Below are positions 51,830 through 60,032 of a stretch of DNA of 64,000 bases, piece after piece. Numbering within the stretch: position 1 is the first letter of the stretch; each line of letters begins with the position of its first letter. The translations under genes and the position numbers were made by a program. Under the pieces are notes generated by a model. The model had not been told where the DNA came from. It was given only the letters and a program-made list of their open reading frames with translations, and did no database searches. The DNA is from Microbacterium kunmingense (GTDB lineage Bacteria; Actinomycetota; Actinomycetes; Actinomycetales; Microbacteriaceae), in NCBI RefSeq assembly GCF_023155745.1, contig NZ_JAKNUS010000001.1, positions 1-64,000 of the forward strand, written 5' to 3'.

Positions 51830-53161
51830 ATGACATCACAGCTCGCGGGCATCGCAGAAGCGCTCGACGCGCTGGTGCGCGCGGGCGGAGACCGGATGCC
51901 GGCGGCACTCTCGTCCGCCGAGCTGGTAGCGGTGACGAACGCCTTCGGGTCGCTGAAGCGGCACGTGGACGCGGCATACTCTGCGGTCGCGGGAGAGGTT
52001 GCGCGACAGTCGCGGGGGGAGCTGGGCCGGGACTCGTTGGCGAAGAAGCAGGGTTTCGCGACACCCGCGGTGCTCATCTCGACGATGACCGGCACCACGG
52101 TCGGCGAGTCCGCGCGGATGATCCAGGTCGGCGAGGCGTGCGCGCTGCGCACGGCGCTCAGTGGCGAACCGCTTCCGGCCAAGCATCCGCACGTCGCCGG
52201 CGCGGTATCCGAGGGGCGAATGGGGATGACGGCGGCCGCATCGATCGTGACGTTGCTGACCAGGCTCGCCCTGCGTGTCGATGCCGCGCGGCTCGATGAC
52301 GCCGAGCGACAGCTGTGCGAACTCGCTCCGGGGCTGCGAGCCGACGAGCTGACGAAGCTGATCGCACGCGTCGAGGCGCATCTCGATCCCGACGGGGTCG
52401 CCCCGCGGCACGAGGAGCTGCGGGGTGCGCGCACGCTGGTGATCCAGGAGCGCGACGGCATGCTGGTCATCTCGGCCAAGCTCGATGTCGAGACGGGGGC
52501 GCCGGTGAAGGCCGCGATCGAGTCGCTCGTCGGCGCTCACCTTCGTCGCAACGAGCATGCCGACGACGCGACGCGGGATGCCCGCTCGGTCAGGCAGATG
52601 AACGCCGACGCTCTCGCCGACATCTGCCGGCATGCCATAGGATGCGACGAGGTTCCGACCGCGCCGTCGGCGACGGTGGTGATCCGCATGGACCTCGAGG
52701 CGCTCGAAAGCGGCCTCGGCATCGCGACGATCGACGGACTCGCGCAGCCGGTGCCCGCCGGGGCGATCCGTCGGATGGCCGCCGACCGGCAGGTCATCCC
52801 CTGTGTACTCGGGGGCGAGAGCGAGATCCTCGACTGGGGCCGCGCTCGTCGACTCTTCACCGTGGCTCAGAAGCTGGCCATCGGAGAGCGGGACGGCGGA
52901 TGCATCGACTGCGGCGCACCCCCCGCGTGGTGTCACGTGCATCACATCTCGTGGTGGAACAGGGACGGCGGCAGGACCGACCTCGCGAACGGCGTTCTCC
53001 TGTGCACCGGATGTCATCATCGTCTTCATTCCGACGGGTGGGAGATCGTCGTCGACGGTCCCGGGATCGACGCGCGTGTGTACCTTGTGCCACCACCCTG
53101 GATCGATCCACAGCGAAAGCCGCGTTTGGCTGGGCAAGCCCGCTATCGCCTGACCGCGTGA
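51830..53161 (+). CDS. HNH endonuclease, DUF222 family
   Basis: A 443-residue protein. Residues about 10-330 are the helical DUF222 domain, and the HNH nuclease follows from 358 with CIDCGAPPAWCHVHHISWW, DLANGVLLCTGCHHRLH. His371-His372, the asparagine and the zinc-binding cysteines are all present. The family is multi-copy in actinobacteria and has features of selfish or phage-related genes; its biological role is unsettled. It has an AT-rich, leaderless promoter. Confidence 0.88.
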   Translation: MTSQLAGIAEALDALVRAGGDRMPAALSSAELVAVTNAFGSLKRHVDAAYSAVAGEVARQSRGELGRDSLAKKQGFATPAVLISTMTGTTVGESARMIQVGEACALRTALSGEPLPAKHPHVAGAVSEGRMGMTAAASIVTLLTRLALRVDAARLDDAERQLCELAPGLRADELTKLIARVEAHLDPDGVAPRHEELRGARTLVIQERDGMLVISAKLDVETGAPVKAAIESLVGAHLRRNEHADDATRDARSVRQMNADALADICRHAIGCDEVPTAPSATVVIRMDLEALESGLGIATIDGLAQPVPAGAIRRMAADRQVIPCVLGGESEILDWGRARRLFTVAQKLAIGERDGGCIDCGAPPAWCHVHHISWWNRDGGRTDLANGVLLCTGCHHRLHSDGWEIVVDGPGIDARVYLVPPPWIDPQRKPRLAGQARYRLTA

Positions 53162-53256
53162 TCCTCGACCGGCAGTCCGCGCGTCAGCAGGACGGTGGAC
53201 ACTGGACAGCGCGGCCGATCGTGCGGGGCCGAGACGCCCGAACGCCGCCCCGGCGA

Positions 53257-53286
53257 TTAGGTCGGGCACGCGGCATCCGGTAGCAT
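53257..53286 (+). promoter_or_regulatory. candidate promoter of the rpmB operon
   Basis: TTAGGT (53257-53262) and TAGCAT (53281-53286) are 18 bases apart. Initiation would fall near 53293, exactly at the 5' arm of the leader helix described next. The hexamers are moderate matches only. Confidence 0.4.
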
Positions 53287-53292
53287 CGAGGT

Positions 53293-53375
53293 TTGTCTGC
53301 GCGCACTCCAGCGTGTAGTTCGTACCCCTCCTTCGAAGCCGGCCCACGGTCGCGCCCGAATCGGGGTGCAGACAA
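53293..53375 (+). ncRNA. candidate structured leader of rpmB-rpmG-rpsN
   Basis: TTGTCTGC at 53293-53300 can pair with GCAGACAA at 53368-53375. Directly stacked on it, ACCCC (53324-53328) pairs with GGGGT (53363-53367), and inside that TTCG (53333-53336) pairs with CGAA (53357-53360). The result is a closed, branched leader of about 83 bases, followed by a normal AGAAGGAGA site and the rpmB start. No known riboswitch or ribosomal-protein leader is recognised. Pairings are seen by eye, without an energy calculation. Confidence 0.45.
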
Positions 53376-53426
53376 GGGATCTTGGGTGGCACCGTCCGGT
53401 GTCACGGTACAGAAGGAGACATCACC

Positions 53427-53663
53427 ATGGCAGCAGTGTGCCAGGTGACTGGAGCGGTTCCCGGCTTCGGTCACAACATCTCGCACTCGCACCGCCGGAC
53501 GAAGCGCCGCTTCGACCCGAACGTGCAGAAGAAGACCTACTACGTTCCCTCGCTCGGTCGCAAGATCACGCTGAACGTGTCGGCCAAGGGCATCAAGGTC
53601 ATTGACGTCCGCGGCATCGAGTCGGTCGTGAAGGACCTCATCGCGAAGGGTGTGAAGCTCTAA
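53427..53663 (+). CDS. rpmB: 50S ribosomal protein bL28
   Basis: A 78-residue bL28 ([20 protein letters not shown], then [10 protein letters not shown]). The two CxxC pairs of the zinc-binding form are missing; only Cys5 remains, so this is the zinc-independent type. First gene of the bL28-bL33-uS14 cluster; its TAA overlaps the rpmG start. Confidence 0.96.
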   Translation: MAAVCQVTGAVPGFGHNISHSHRRTKRRFDPNVQKKTYYVPSLGRKITLNVSAKGIKVIDVRGIESVVKDLIAKGVKL

Positions 53664-53833
53664 TGGCGAAGAAGGCTCAGGACGTTCGTCCGATCATCAA
53701 GCTGCGCTCGACCGCCGGCACGGGGTACACCTACGTGACGCGCAAGAACCGCCGCAACAACCCCGACCGCATCGTGCTGAAGAAGTACGACCCGGTCATC
53801 CGCAAGCACGTCGAATTCCGAGAGGAGCGCTGA
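53663..53833 (+). CDS. rpmG: 50S ribosomal protein bL33
   Basis: A 56-residue bL33 ([20 protein letters not shown], then [19 protein letters not shown]) without any cysteine, i.e. the zinc-independent form. It starts inside the rpmB stop region (TAATG) and ends four bases before rpsN. Confidence 0.96.
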   Translation: MAKKAQDVRPIIKLRSTAGTGYTYVTRKNRRNNPDRIVLKKYDPVIRKHVEFREER

Positions 53834-53837
53834 TCGC

Positions 53838-54143
53838 ATGGCCAAGAAGAGCAAGATCGCGCGCAACAACCAGCGCAAGGAGATCGTCGAGCGCTACGCG
53901 GCCAAGCGGGCCGAGCTGAAGAAGGCTCTCGTCAGCCCCACCAGCACCGACGAGGAGCGCGAAGCCGCCCGCCTGGGCCTGCAGAAGCTGCCCCGCGACG
54001 CGTCGCCCGTTCGCCTGCGTCAGCGCGACGCCATCGACGGCCGTCCGCGCGGAAACCTCCGCAAGTTCGGCATCTCGCGTGTGCGCTTCCGCGACATGGC
54101 TCACCGAGGCGAGCTGCCCGGTGTGACCAAGTCCTCCTGGTAA
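53838..54143 (+). CDS. rpsN: 30S ribosomal protein uS14
   Basis: A 101-residue long-type uS14 ([20 protein letters not shown], ending [17 protein letters not shown]). The long form has no zinc-binding cysteines, unlike the 61-residue type. All three cluster members are therefore zinc-free, as in the alternative ribosomal-protein sets of actinobacteria. Followed by a strong terminator. Confidence 0.96.
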   Translation: MAKKSKIARNNQRKEIVERYAAKRAELKKALVSPTSTDEEREAARLGLQKLPRDASPVRLRQRDAIDGRPRGNLRKFGISRVRFRDMAHRGELPGVTKSSW

Positions 54144-54158
54144 CACGCGCCAGCCGCT

Positions 54159-54192
54159 GAAGGGCGGGAGTTCTCCGGAGCTCCCGCCCTTC
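54159..54192 (+). terminator. terminator of the rpmB-rpmG-rpsN operon
   Basis: GAAGGGCGGGAG (54159-54170) pairs perfectly with CTCCCGCCCTTC (54181-54192) across a ten-base loop. The stem is 12 bp and very GC-rich. A T-run is short, as is usual in high-GC genomes. Confidence 0.85.
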
Positions 54193-54221
54193 ACGCATCC
54201 CCGAGGACACCGAGGACCCCG

Positions 54222-55361
54222 ATGCCCCTTGACCCGATCTTCGCCGAACGCCTCCGGGTGCACCGGCGCTACCTCATCGGCCAGGCGCTCGCCGCCGCGA
54301 AGAAGCGCCTCACGTCGCTCTGGCCGTTCGCGCACGCGCTGAGCGCAGGGACGCAGAAGACGCGAACGGATGCCGCGGCGCGCCCATCCCGCCGACCGGC
54401 GGCCCCCGATCGCACCCCCGCCGGCCCGCGCGCCCGCGCGCGGGCGAAGCATCGCCGGGCGGCGCTCGCGTGGGACCGGAAGGAGCTCGAGACCGTCGGG
54501 ATCCCGGGCCCCGACATCCGGACCCAAGAGCACCTCGTCGACGTGCCCGGGCGTCCTGCCGTGCGCGTGCGCGTCTACGACCCGCGCCCGTCGCCCGACC
54601 CGACCGGAGACCCCACCGGGCCGCGCACACCCCTTCCCGCCGTCCTCGCCTTCTTCGGCGGCGCGTTCCGCATCGGCGGGATCGACTACCCCACCACCGA
54701 CGCCGGCTTCCGTCGCCGGGCGGTCGACGCCGACATCGTCCTCGTCGCCGTCGACTACGCCCTCGCTCCCGAGCACCGCTATCCGGTCGCCGTCGAGCAG
54801 AGCGCGGTCGCGCTCCGCTGGCTGTTCGCCCACGCCGCCGAGCTCGGGGTCGACGCCGGCCGGATCGGCATCCTCGGCACCTCGGCCGGAGCGAACCTCG
54901 CGGCCGCCGTGACGCTCATCAACCGCGACCATCCGGATCCGCTCCCTCTCCGCCTCCAGGTGCTCGAGGTGCCGGTGCTCGACCTCACCGGTCGCCATCT
55001 CGATCTGGGGGCGACCCGTGCGCTGGGCGTGCCGACCGTCATCGCGCTCCGCGAGCTCCGCTCCGTCGCTCGCACCTACCTGCCCCACCGCCGGGCCGCC
55101 CGGGAGCCTCTCGCATCGCCGCTCTGCGCCGCCTCGCACGAGGATCTTCCCCCCGCGGTCATCCTCACCGCCGAGTTCGATCCGCTCCGCGGCGACGGTG
55201 CCGCGTACGCCGCGGCGCTCCGCGCGTCCGGCGTCGACGCCAGCGCAGTGCAGTACCTCGGTGTCACCCACGACACCCCGATCTTCACCGGGGTCCTCCC
55301 GGCCGCCCGGCGCTGGCACGCCGATGTCGTCGCCGCCCTCCGGCGGCTTCACGGTGCCTGA
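54222..55361 (+). CDS. alpha/beta hydrolase, HSL-like esterase
   Basis: A 379-residue enzyme of the hormone-sensitive-lipase family. The nucleophile motif is GTSAGAN, the acid lies in TAEFDPLRGDGAAY and the histidine in VTHDTPIF. The usual HGGG oxyanion motif is replaced by FFGGAF, a real deviation. An N-terminal about 100-residue extension is basic and low in complexity. No signal peptide. Short-chain esters of unknown identity are likely substrates. Confidence 0.82.
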   Translation: MPLDPIFAERLRVHRRYLIGQALAAAKKRLTSLWPFAHALSAGTQKTRTDAAARPSRRPAAPDRTPAGPRARARAKHRRAALAWDRKELETVGIPGPDIRTQEHLVDVPGRPAVRVRVYDPRPSPDPTGDPTGPRTPLPAVLAFFGGAFRIGGIDYPTTDAGFRRRAVDADIVLVAVDYALAPEHRYPVAVEQSAVALRWLFAHAAELGVDAGRIGILGTSAGANLAAAVTLINRDHPDPLPLRLQVLEVPVLDLTGRHLDLGATRALGVPTVIALRELRSVARTYLPHRRAAREPLASPLCAASHEDLPPAVILTAEFDPLRGDGAAYAAALRASGVDASAVQYLGVTHDTPIFTGVLPAARRWHADVVAALRRLHGA

Positions 55362-55594
55362 CCGATTCCCCGGCCGAGGTCGGCGATCCGGCGCGTCCGC
55401 GCGCCTCAGGCGTCACAACAGCACCACAGATCGGGCGACACGCCGCCCATTCCGTCCGCCAGGAGCCGAAATCCGCGAAATTCCGCGGTTCCGTGGGTAT
55501 ATTCGACCCCGGTCGGTCCGACCAGCCGGCGGCGAACCCCGCCCCGGTCCACGTAGCAGAAGGCGACCCGCGGTCGCCCTGGAGGACAATCCAC
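55362..55594. other. intergenic leader of the HU gene
   Basis: No gene. TATATT at 55498-55503 is a good -10 element with only a weak -35, giving a leader of about 85 bases before the HU start. GGAGGACAA at 55581-55589 is a clear ribosome binding site. No known regulatory RNA is recognised. Confidence 0.5.
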
Positions 55595-55882
55595 ATGGCT
55601 GACAAGTCCATCACCAAGACCGAACTCGTCGCGAGCATCGCGAGCGCCACGGGTCAGAGCCAGTCCGCCGTGTCCGGCGTGCTCGACTCGCTCTTCTCCA
55701 CGGTGTCGGAGGCGGTGGCCAAGGGCAGCAAGGTCTCCATCCCCGGATGGATCTCCTTCGAGCAGGTCGAGACCTCGGCTCGCACCGGCCGCAACCCGCA
55801 GACGGGTGAAGAGATCAAGATCCCCGCGGGCAAGCGCGTCAAGGTGACCGCCGGCTCCAAGCTCAAGGCTGCGGTGAAGTAA
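55595..55882 (+). CDS. HU family DNA-binding protein
   Basis: A 95-residue short HU: dimer helices (SITKTELVASIASATGQSQS) and the DNA-embracing arms with RTGRNPQTGEEIKIPA, which includes the intercalating proline region. It lacks the long lysine-rich tail of mycobacterial HupB. It is an abundant nucleoid protein. GGAGG precedes the ATG, and a strong terminator follows. Confidence 0.95.
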   Translation: MADKSITKTELVASIASATGQSQSAVSGVLDSLFSTVSEAVAKGSKVSIPGWISFEQVETSARTGRNPQTGEEIKIPAGKRVKVTAGSKLKAAVK

Positions 55883-55902
55883 TCACCACCGCACGCTGAT
55901 CA

Positions 55903-55936
55903 GAAGGGGGATGTCGCACACGCGGCATCCCCCTTC
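55903..55936 (+). terminator. terminator after the HU gene
   Basis: GAAGGGGGATG (55903-55913) pairs with CATCCCCCTTC (55926-55936) around a 12-base loop. It lies 20 bases after the HU stop. Confidence 0.8.
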
Positions 55937-55988
55937 GGCGTTCCCCGGCACCCAGCCCTCGCCCACCGCCCCCACGTAGGCTGGAGGG

Positions 55989-57992
55989 GTGAACTCCCGC
56001 GCGCTGCGGGCCGCCGGGCCCGTGATCCTGGTGGCCGCGGCGCTCGTCACCCTGATCGCAGGACTCGCCCTCGGCGGGGGCGCCGCCCCGCTGCTCATCG
56101 GCGACCCCGGCCCCGTCGCCCGCTGGGGCCTGCCGGTCGTAAAGCTCCTGGTCAACCTCTCCGCCGCCGGCATGGTCGGCGCCCTGGTCCTCGCCCTCTT
56201 CGCCCTCCGCGCGGGCGAGCGCGAGTTCGACGTCGCCCTCGACACCGCCTCGGTCTCGGCGGCGATCTTCACCGTCTCCGCCGCCGCCACCGGCTTCCTC
56301 ACCTTCGTCGACGCGTTCAACCCGGCCATCAACGCCGGTGCGGAGTTCGGCGCCCAGCTGGGCCGCTTCCTCGTCGACACCGAGCCCGGGCGCGCCTGGC
56401 TGATCACCACGATCGCGGGCGCCGCGCTGACGGTCCTCACCTTCGCGGTGCGCTCGTGGCTGGCCACGATGATCGTCGCGATCGCCGCCATCGCCGCGCT
56501 CATCCCGATGGCGACGCAGGGTCACTCCGGCGAGGAGGCGAACCACAACTCCGCCGTGGTCGCCCTCGCCCTCCACATCATCGCCGCGGCGGCCTGGCTC
56601 GGCGGGCTCCTCCTCCTCGTCATCCTCCGGCCGGTCCTGGACCGCTCCCGCCTCACCGTCGTGCTCAGCCGCTACTCGAGCATCGCCCTGGCCGCGTTCC
56701 TCGTCGTGGCCCTCTCGGGAACGGTCCGCGCCGCCATCGGCGTGGTCACCCCCGCGGCCCTCCTCAGCCCGTACGGCGCGATCCTGGCCGTCAAGGTGAT
56801 CGCCCTCCTCGCCATCGGTGTCTTCGGAGCCTGGTACCGCCGCGGCGCCATCGCGCGACTGGATCAGAAGCCGGATGCCGCGGGCCGCCGCTTCTGGGGA
56901 ATTATCGCCGTCGAACTGGCCTTCATGGGCATCGCCAGCGGCGCCGCTGCGGCGCTCGCCCGCACGCCCCCGCCGGTCGACACCGCCCTCCCCACGGTGC
57001 GCACCCCGGCCGAGGTGCTCACCGGCGCCCCCCTGCCGCCCGAGTTCACCCTCGACCGGTGGCTGACGGCGTGGGACCTCGACCTCCTCTGGGCGACCGC
57101 CGCAGGGTTCGGGCTGTTCTTCTACCTCGCCGGCGTCTGGCGCCTCACCCGCCGCGGCGACCGCTGGCCGCTGTACCGCACGGTGCTGTGGACCCTCGGC
57201 ATCGTGCTGCTGTTCTGGGTGACGAGCGGGCCGATCAACGCCTACCAGGACTACCTCTTCAGCGTGCACATGCTCGGCCACATGCTGCTGTCGATGGCGA
57301 TCCCCGCCCTCCTCGTCGCGGGTGCCCCGGTGACCCTGGCGGCGCGGGCGATCCACAAGCGCGACGACGGCACCCGCGGCGGGCGGGAGTGGATCCTCTG
57401 GGCCGTGCACACCCCGCTCTCCCGTATCCTGACGAATCCGTTCGTCGCTGCCGGGCTCTTCATCGGGTCGCTCTGGGCGTTCTACTACACCGACCTCTTC
57501 CGGTGGTCGCTCTACGACCACCTCGGCCACGAGTGGATGATCGCCCACTTCCTCATCACGGGCTACCTCTTCGCCCTCACCCTCATCGGCATCGACCCGG
57601 TGCCCTGGCGTCTTCCCTACGCCGGCCGACTGCTGCTGCTCATCGGCGTCATGGCCATGCACGCCTTCTTCGGGGTGGCGATGATGATGCAGACCGGCCT
57701 CATGGTCGCCGAGTGGTTCGGGTCGATGGGACGCACCTGGGGGCCGACCCCGCTGGAGGACCAGTACATCGGCGGAGGCCTGGCGTGGTCGATCGGCGAG
57801 ATCCCGACCCTCATCCTCGCCATCACCGTCGCGATCCAGTGGAGCCGCAGCGATGCGCGGGATCAGAAGCGCAGCGACCGTCACGCCGACCGCACGGATG
57901 ACGCCGAACTCGAGGCCTACAACGCCCAGCTCGCCGCGCTCGCCAAGCGCGACGCCGAGCGTGCCGAGCGCGACGCCCGCGTCAGCCGCTGA
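55989..57992 (+). CDS. fused CopD-CtaG copper protein / cytochrome oxidase assembly factor
   Basis: A 667-residue membrane protein with about 15 helices. The N-terminal half (to about 320) is CopD-like (NHNSAVVALALHIIAAAAWL with HN and H as metal candidates). The C-terminal half (about 360-630) is the caa3-type CtaG domain (FSVHMLGHMLLSMAIPALLV, EWMIAHFLITGYLF). CtaG delivers copper to cytochrome oxidase. The fusion is common in actinobacteria. GTG start. A very long antisense open frame opposite this gene is a codon-bias artefact. Confidence 0.9.
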   Translation: MNSRALRAAGPVILVAAALVTLIAGLALGGGAAPLLIGDPGPVARWGLPVVKLLVNLSAAGMVGALVLALFALRAGEREFDVALDTASVSAAIFTVSAAATGFLTFVDAFNPAINAGAEFGAQLGRFLVDTEPGRAWLITTIAGAALTVLTFAVRSWLATMIVAIAAIAALIPMATQGHSGEEANHNSAVVALALHIIAAAAWLGGLLLLVILRPVLDRSRLTVVLSRYSSIALAAFLVVALSGTVRAAIGVVTPAALLSPYGAILAVKVIALLAIGVFGAWYRRGAIARLDQKPDAAGRRFWGIIAVELAFMGIASGAAAALARTPPPVDTALPTVRTPAEVLTGAPLPPEFTLDRWLTAWDLDLLWATAAGFGLFFYLAGVWRLTRRGDRWPLYRTVLWTLGIVLLFWVTSGPINAYQDYLFSVHMLGHMLLSMAIPALLVAGAPVTLAARAIHKRDDGTRGGREWILWAVHTPLSRILTNPFVAAGLFIGSLWAFYYTDLFRWSLYDHLGHEWMIAHFLITGYLFALTLIGIDPVPWRLPYAGRLLLLIGVMAMHAFFGVAMMMQTGLMVAEWFGSMGRTWGPTPLEDQYIGGGLAWSIGEIPTLILAITVAIQWSRSDARDQKRSDRHADRTDDAELEAYNAQLAALAKRDAERAERDARVSR

Positions 57993-58027
57993 CTCCCGGA
58001 CGACCCGGCGTCGCGGGCGTCACCGGC

Positions 58028-59095
58028 TCACTGCGTCTCCGAGCTCGTGATCGAGATCGTCGCCCGGTTCTCCGGGTCGACCGTGATGCTCCCCGCCAGG
58101 GTGAACGGCACGTCCTCCTCGGTGCTCTCCACGCGGCCGTCGAAGAGCGAGCGGATGTCGACGGCGATGCGCGCCACGGCCGGGGTCGGCGGGATGATCC
58201 AGTTCGCCCCGTCCGGCTCGAGGCGGACGACCGGCTGCTGCGCGATCGACCAGGTCGGGGGTGAGACGATGCGGTCCTGCACGCGGTAGCCGAAGGGGCA
58301 TCCGGTCGGCTGCAGCACCTCCTGCGCCGCGCACTCGGTGAGGAAGGTCTCCACCCGCTGCTGCACGACCGAGACGAACTCCTCGGTCGGCTGGGCCTCT
58401 AGCGACACCGGCACCGAGGTGAAGGGGCTGTCGGAGACGACGGCGACCCCGGGCGTCGACGCGATCGGCGTGTCGACCGAGACGGAGTAGATGCCGGGGG
58501 AGAAGACCAGCAGCGACACCGGCGCCGACGGGTCGGCGTCGATGCCGTCGGGTGAGACCTGCCGCTTGTCGAGGGAGAAGCCGTTGACGTCGAAGGTCAT
58601 CGACCCCTGCACCGCCACCTGCATCACCGCAAGCGGGCTGGTCGCGAACCGCCAGGTGGGAAGCGGCCCCACCGAGCCGTCGCGCTCGACCTCGAACGTC
58701 GTCGTGCCCTCGAACTGACCGGTCCGGTACGCGGCGGTCACGCGCGTCACGCTGCGGTCCTCCTCCTCGCCGACGATCTCGACGCCGCCGAGGGCGGCGA
58801 GGGCGTCGCGGCGCAGCAGGGCCTGCGACGCGGTCGGGGGAAGACCCGCGGCCTCGAGCGCCTCGATGTCGACGGCGACCCCCGGGGTCGCGAGCGCCTC
58901 GGCGGCCCGTCCGTCGGCGAGGAGCCCGAGGTAGCGTTCGACGAAGGCGGCGGGGCTGTAGAACTCGCGGTAGAGCGTCGCGCCGGCGGCGAGGAAGGCG
59001 GCGACGAGCAGCGCACCGACGACGCCGAGCAGCGCGAGGTCGGTGGCCAAGCGCGAGCGCGAGCGCCGCCTGCCCCCCGCCGCCCCCTGCTGCAT
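58028..59095 (-). CDS. membrane-anchored hypothetical protein
   Basis: A 355-residue protein: a basic N-terminus, one transmembrane helix (about 17-42), then an extracytoplasmic region with an NTF2-like segment (about 45-150, FYSPAAFVERYLGLLADGR) and beta-rich parts. Two cysteines (CAAQEVLQPTGC) may form a disulfide. The layout resembles actinobacterial proteins annotated as hypothetical. It converges with CopD-CtaG, leaving a 35-base gap. Confidence 0.68.
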   Translation of the reverse strand: MQQGAAGGRRRSRSRLATDLALLGVVGALLVAAFLAAGATLYREFYSPAAFVERYLGLLADGRAAEALATPGVAVDIEALEAAGLPPTASQALLRRDALAALGGVEIVGEEEDRSVTRVTAAYRTGQFEGTTTFEVERDGSVGPLPTWRFATSPLAVMQVAVQGSMTFDVNGFSLDKRQVSPDGIDADPSAPVSLLVFSPGIYSVSVDTPIASTPGVAVVSDSPFTSVPVSLEAQPTEEFVSVVQQRVETFLTECAAQEVLQPTGCPFGYRVQDRIVSPPTWSIAQQPVVRLEPDGANWIIPPTPAVARIAVDIRSLFDGRVESTEEDVPFTLAGSITVDPENRATISITSSETQ

Positions 59096-59104
59096 GGGCC
59101 CAGT

Positions 59105-59971
59105 CTAGGAAACCGTTCCCCGCTCCGCGTCGATCTCCCGCGCGACGAGCTGGTGAACGGCCGCCGCGGCGGCCAGCTGACCCGCCGCGATCGCGACGGC
59201 GAGCGATGCCATCGGTCCGGGCATGGCCGCGGTGTGCGCCATGTCGCCCGCCGCGAAGACGCCCGGCACGCTGGTGCGCCCCATCGGATCCACCTCCACG
59301 CTGCCCGAGGCGAGCGTCCGAAGCCCCAGCTGCGCCGCGAACGGCGCACGCTGGGTCGAGGTGGGCTGCACGAACAGGCCCCCGACCTCGATCGCCTCGC
59401 CGTCCCGCAGCCGCAGCACCAGACCCTCGGCGACTCGGTCGACGCCGACCACGACGCCCGGATCGACCACCACGACCTCCGATCCGATCGGCGAGAGCAT
59501 CGCCCGGTGCGCCGCCGCGTGCGCCCCCGACCCGAGTACCGCGATCCGGCGCCCGCTCAGCTCGTGCCCGTGGCAGAACGGGCAGTGCGCGACCTCTCGC
59601 CCCCACGCCTCCGCGAGCCCCGCGATCGGCGGCAGCTCGTCACGCAGCCCGGTCGCGAGGATCAGGACGGATGCCGCGAACACGCCGTCCTCGGTCACCG
59701 CGGCGAACCCGCCGTCATCCCGCGCCTCGACGGCGCGAACAGTCGTGTCGACGATGCGCACCGTGTCGTAGTCCGCGAGGTCGGCGCGGGCGAGCCGCCG
59801 GATCTCCTCGGGCGCCCGGCCGTCGTGCGTCACGAGGTTCTGAGCGTGCGCGACGGAGGCGTTGCGGTACTCGCCCGAGTCGAGCAGCCCCACCTCGCGG
59901 TGCATCCTGCCCAGGGTCAGGGCGGCCTGAAGTCCGGCGGGTCCCCCGCCGATCACGATGGCGTCGAACAT
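59105..59971 (-). CDS. thioredoxin-reductase-like FAD oxidoreductase (CPFC type)
   Basis: A 288-residue protein with GGGPAGLQAALTLGR (8-22) for FAD, ATGLRDELP, and CPFC (Cys130-Cys133) in the position of the redox pair. The FAD end is SVPGVFAAGDMAHTAA. The central NADP domain is short. The ATG at 59971 has GAGGAGG upstream; a start at 60016 would read into the operator. It is divergent from a MerR gene and shares a perfect palindrome with it. A role in thiol or quinone reduction is inferred. Confidence 0.85.
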   Translation of the reverse strand: MFDAIVIGGGPAGLQAALTLGRMHREVGLLDSGEYRNASVAHAQNLVTHDGRAPEEIRRLARADLADYDTVRIVDTTVRAVEARDDGGFAAVTEDGVFAASVLILATGLRDELPPIAGLAEAWGREVAHCPFCHGHELSGRRIAVLGSGAHAAAHRAMLSPIGSEVVVVDPGVVVGVDRVAEGLVLRLRDGEAIEVGGLFVQPTSTQRAPFAAQLGLRTLASGSVEVDPMGRTSVPGVFAAGDMAHTAAMPGPMASLAVAIAAGQLAAAAAVHQLVAREIDAERGTVS

Positions 59972-60001
59972 GATTCCTCCTCGAGAGTTGCGATGAGGGC
60001 C

Positions 60002-60032
60002 ATCGTGTGACTTCATGTCGACATGAAGTCAA
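60002..60032 (-). promoter_or_regulatory. MerR-type promoter with 24-bp perfect palindrome
   Basis: On the minus strand TTGACT (60032-60027) and CACGAT (60007-60002) are separated by 19 bases, the long spacer that MerR activators correct by twisting DNA. The spacer is filled by a perfect 24-bp palindrome at 60008-60031, with half TGACTTCATGTC. The palindrome also covers the start codon of the MerR gene on the other strand. Confidence 0.78.

Noticed and set aside
53293..53375. tRNA or tmRNA gene
   Set aside because: There is no T-arm consensus, no anticodon-arm geometry and no CCA-ready acceptor stem; the paired arms fit a leader structure better.
53221..53426. Zur box upstream of the cysteine-free ribosomal protein genes
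   Set aside because: No AT-rich dyad resembling TGATAA-N3-TTATCA is present.
55863..57884. A 673-codon open frame on the minus strand opposite CopD-CtaG
   Set aside because: It has no family features, is dominated by Glu/Arg/Gly from high-GC third positions, and lies entirely opposite a well-supported membrane protein gene.
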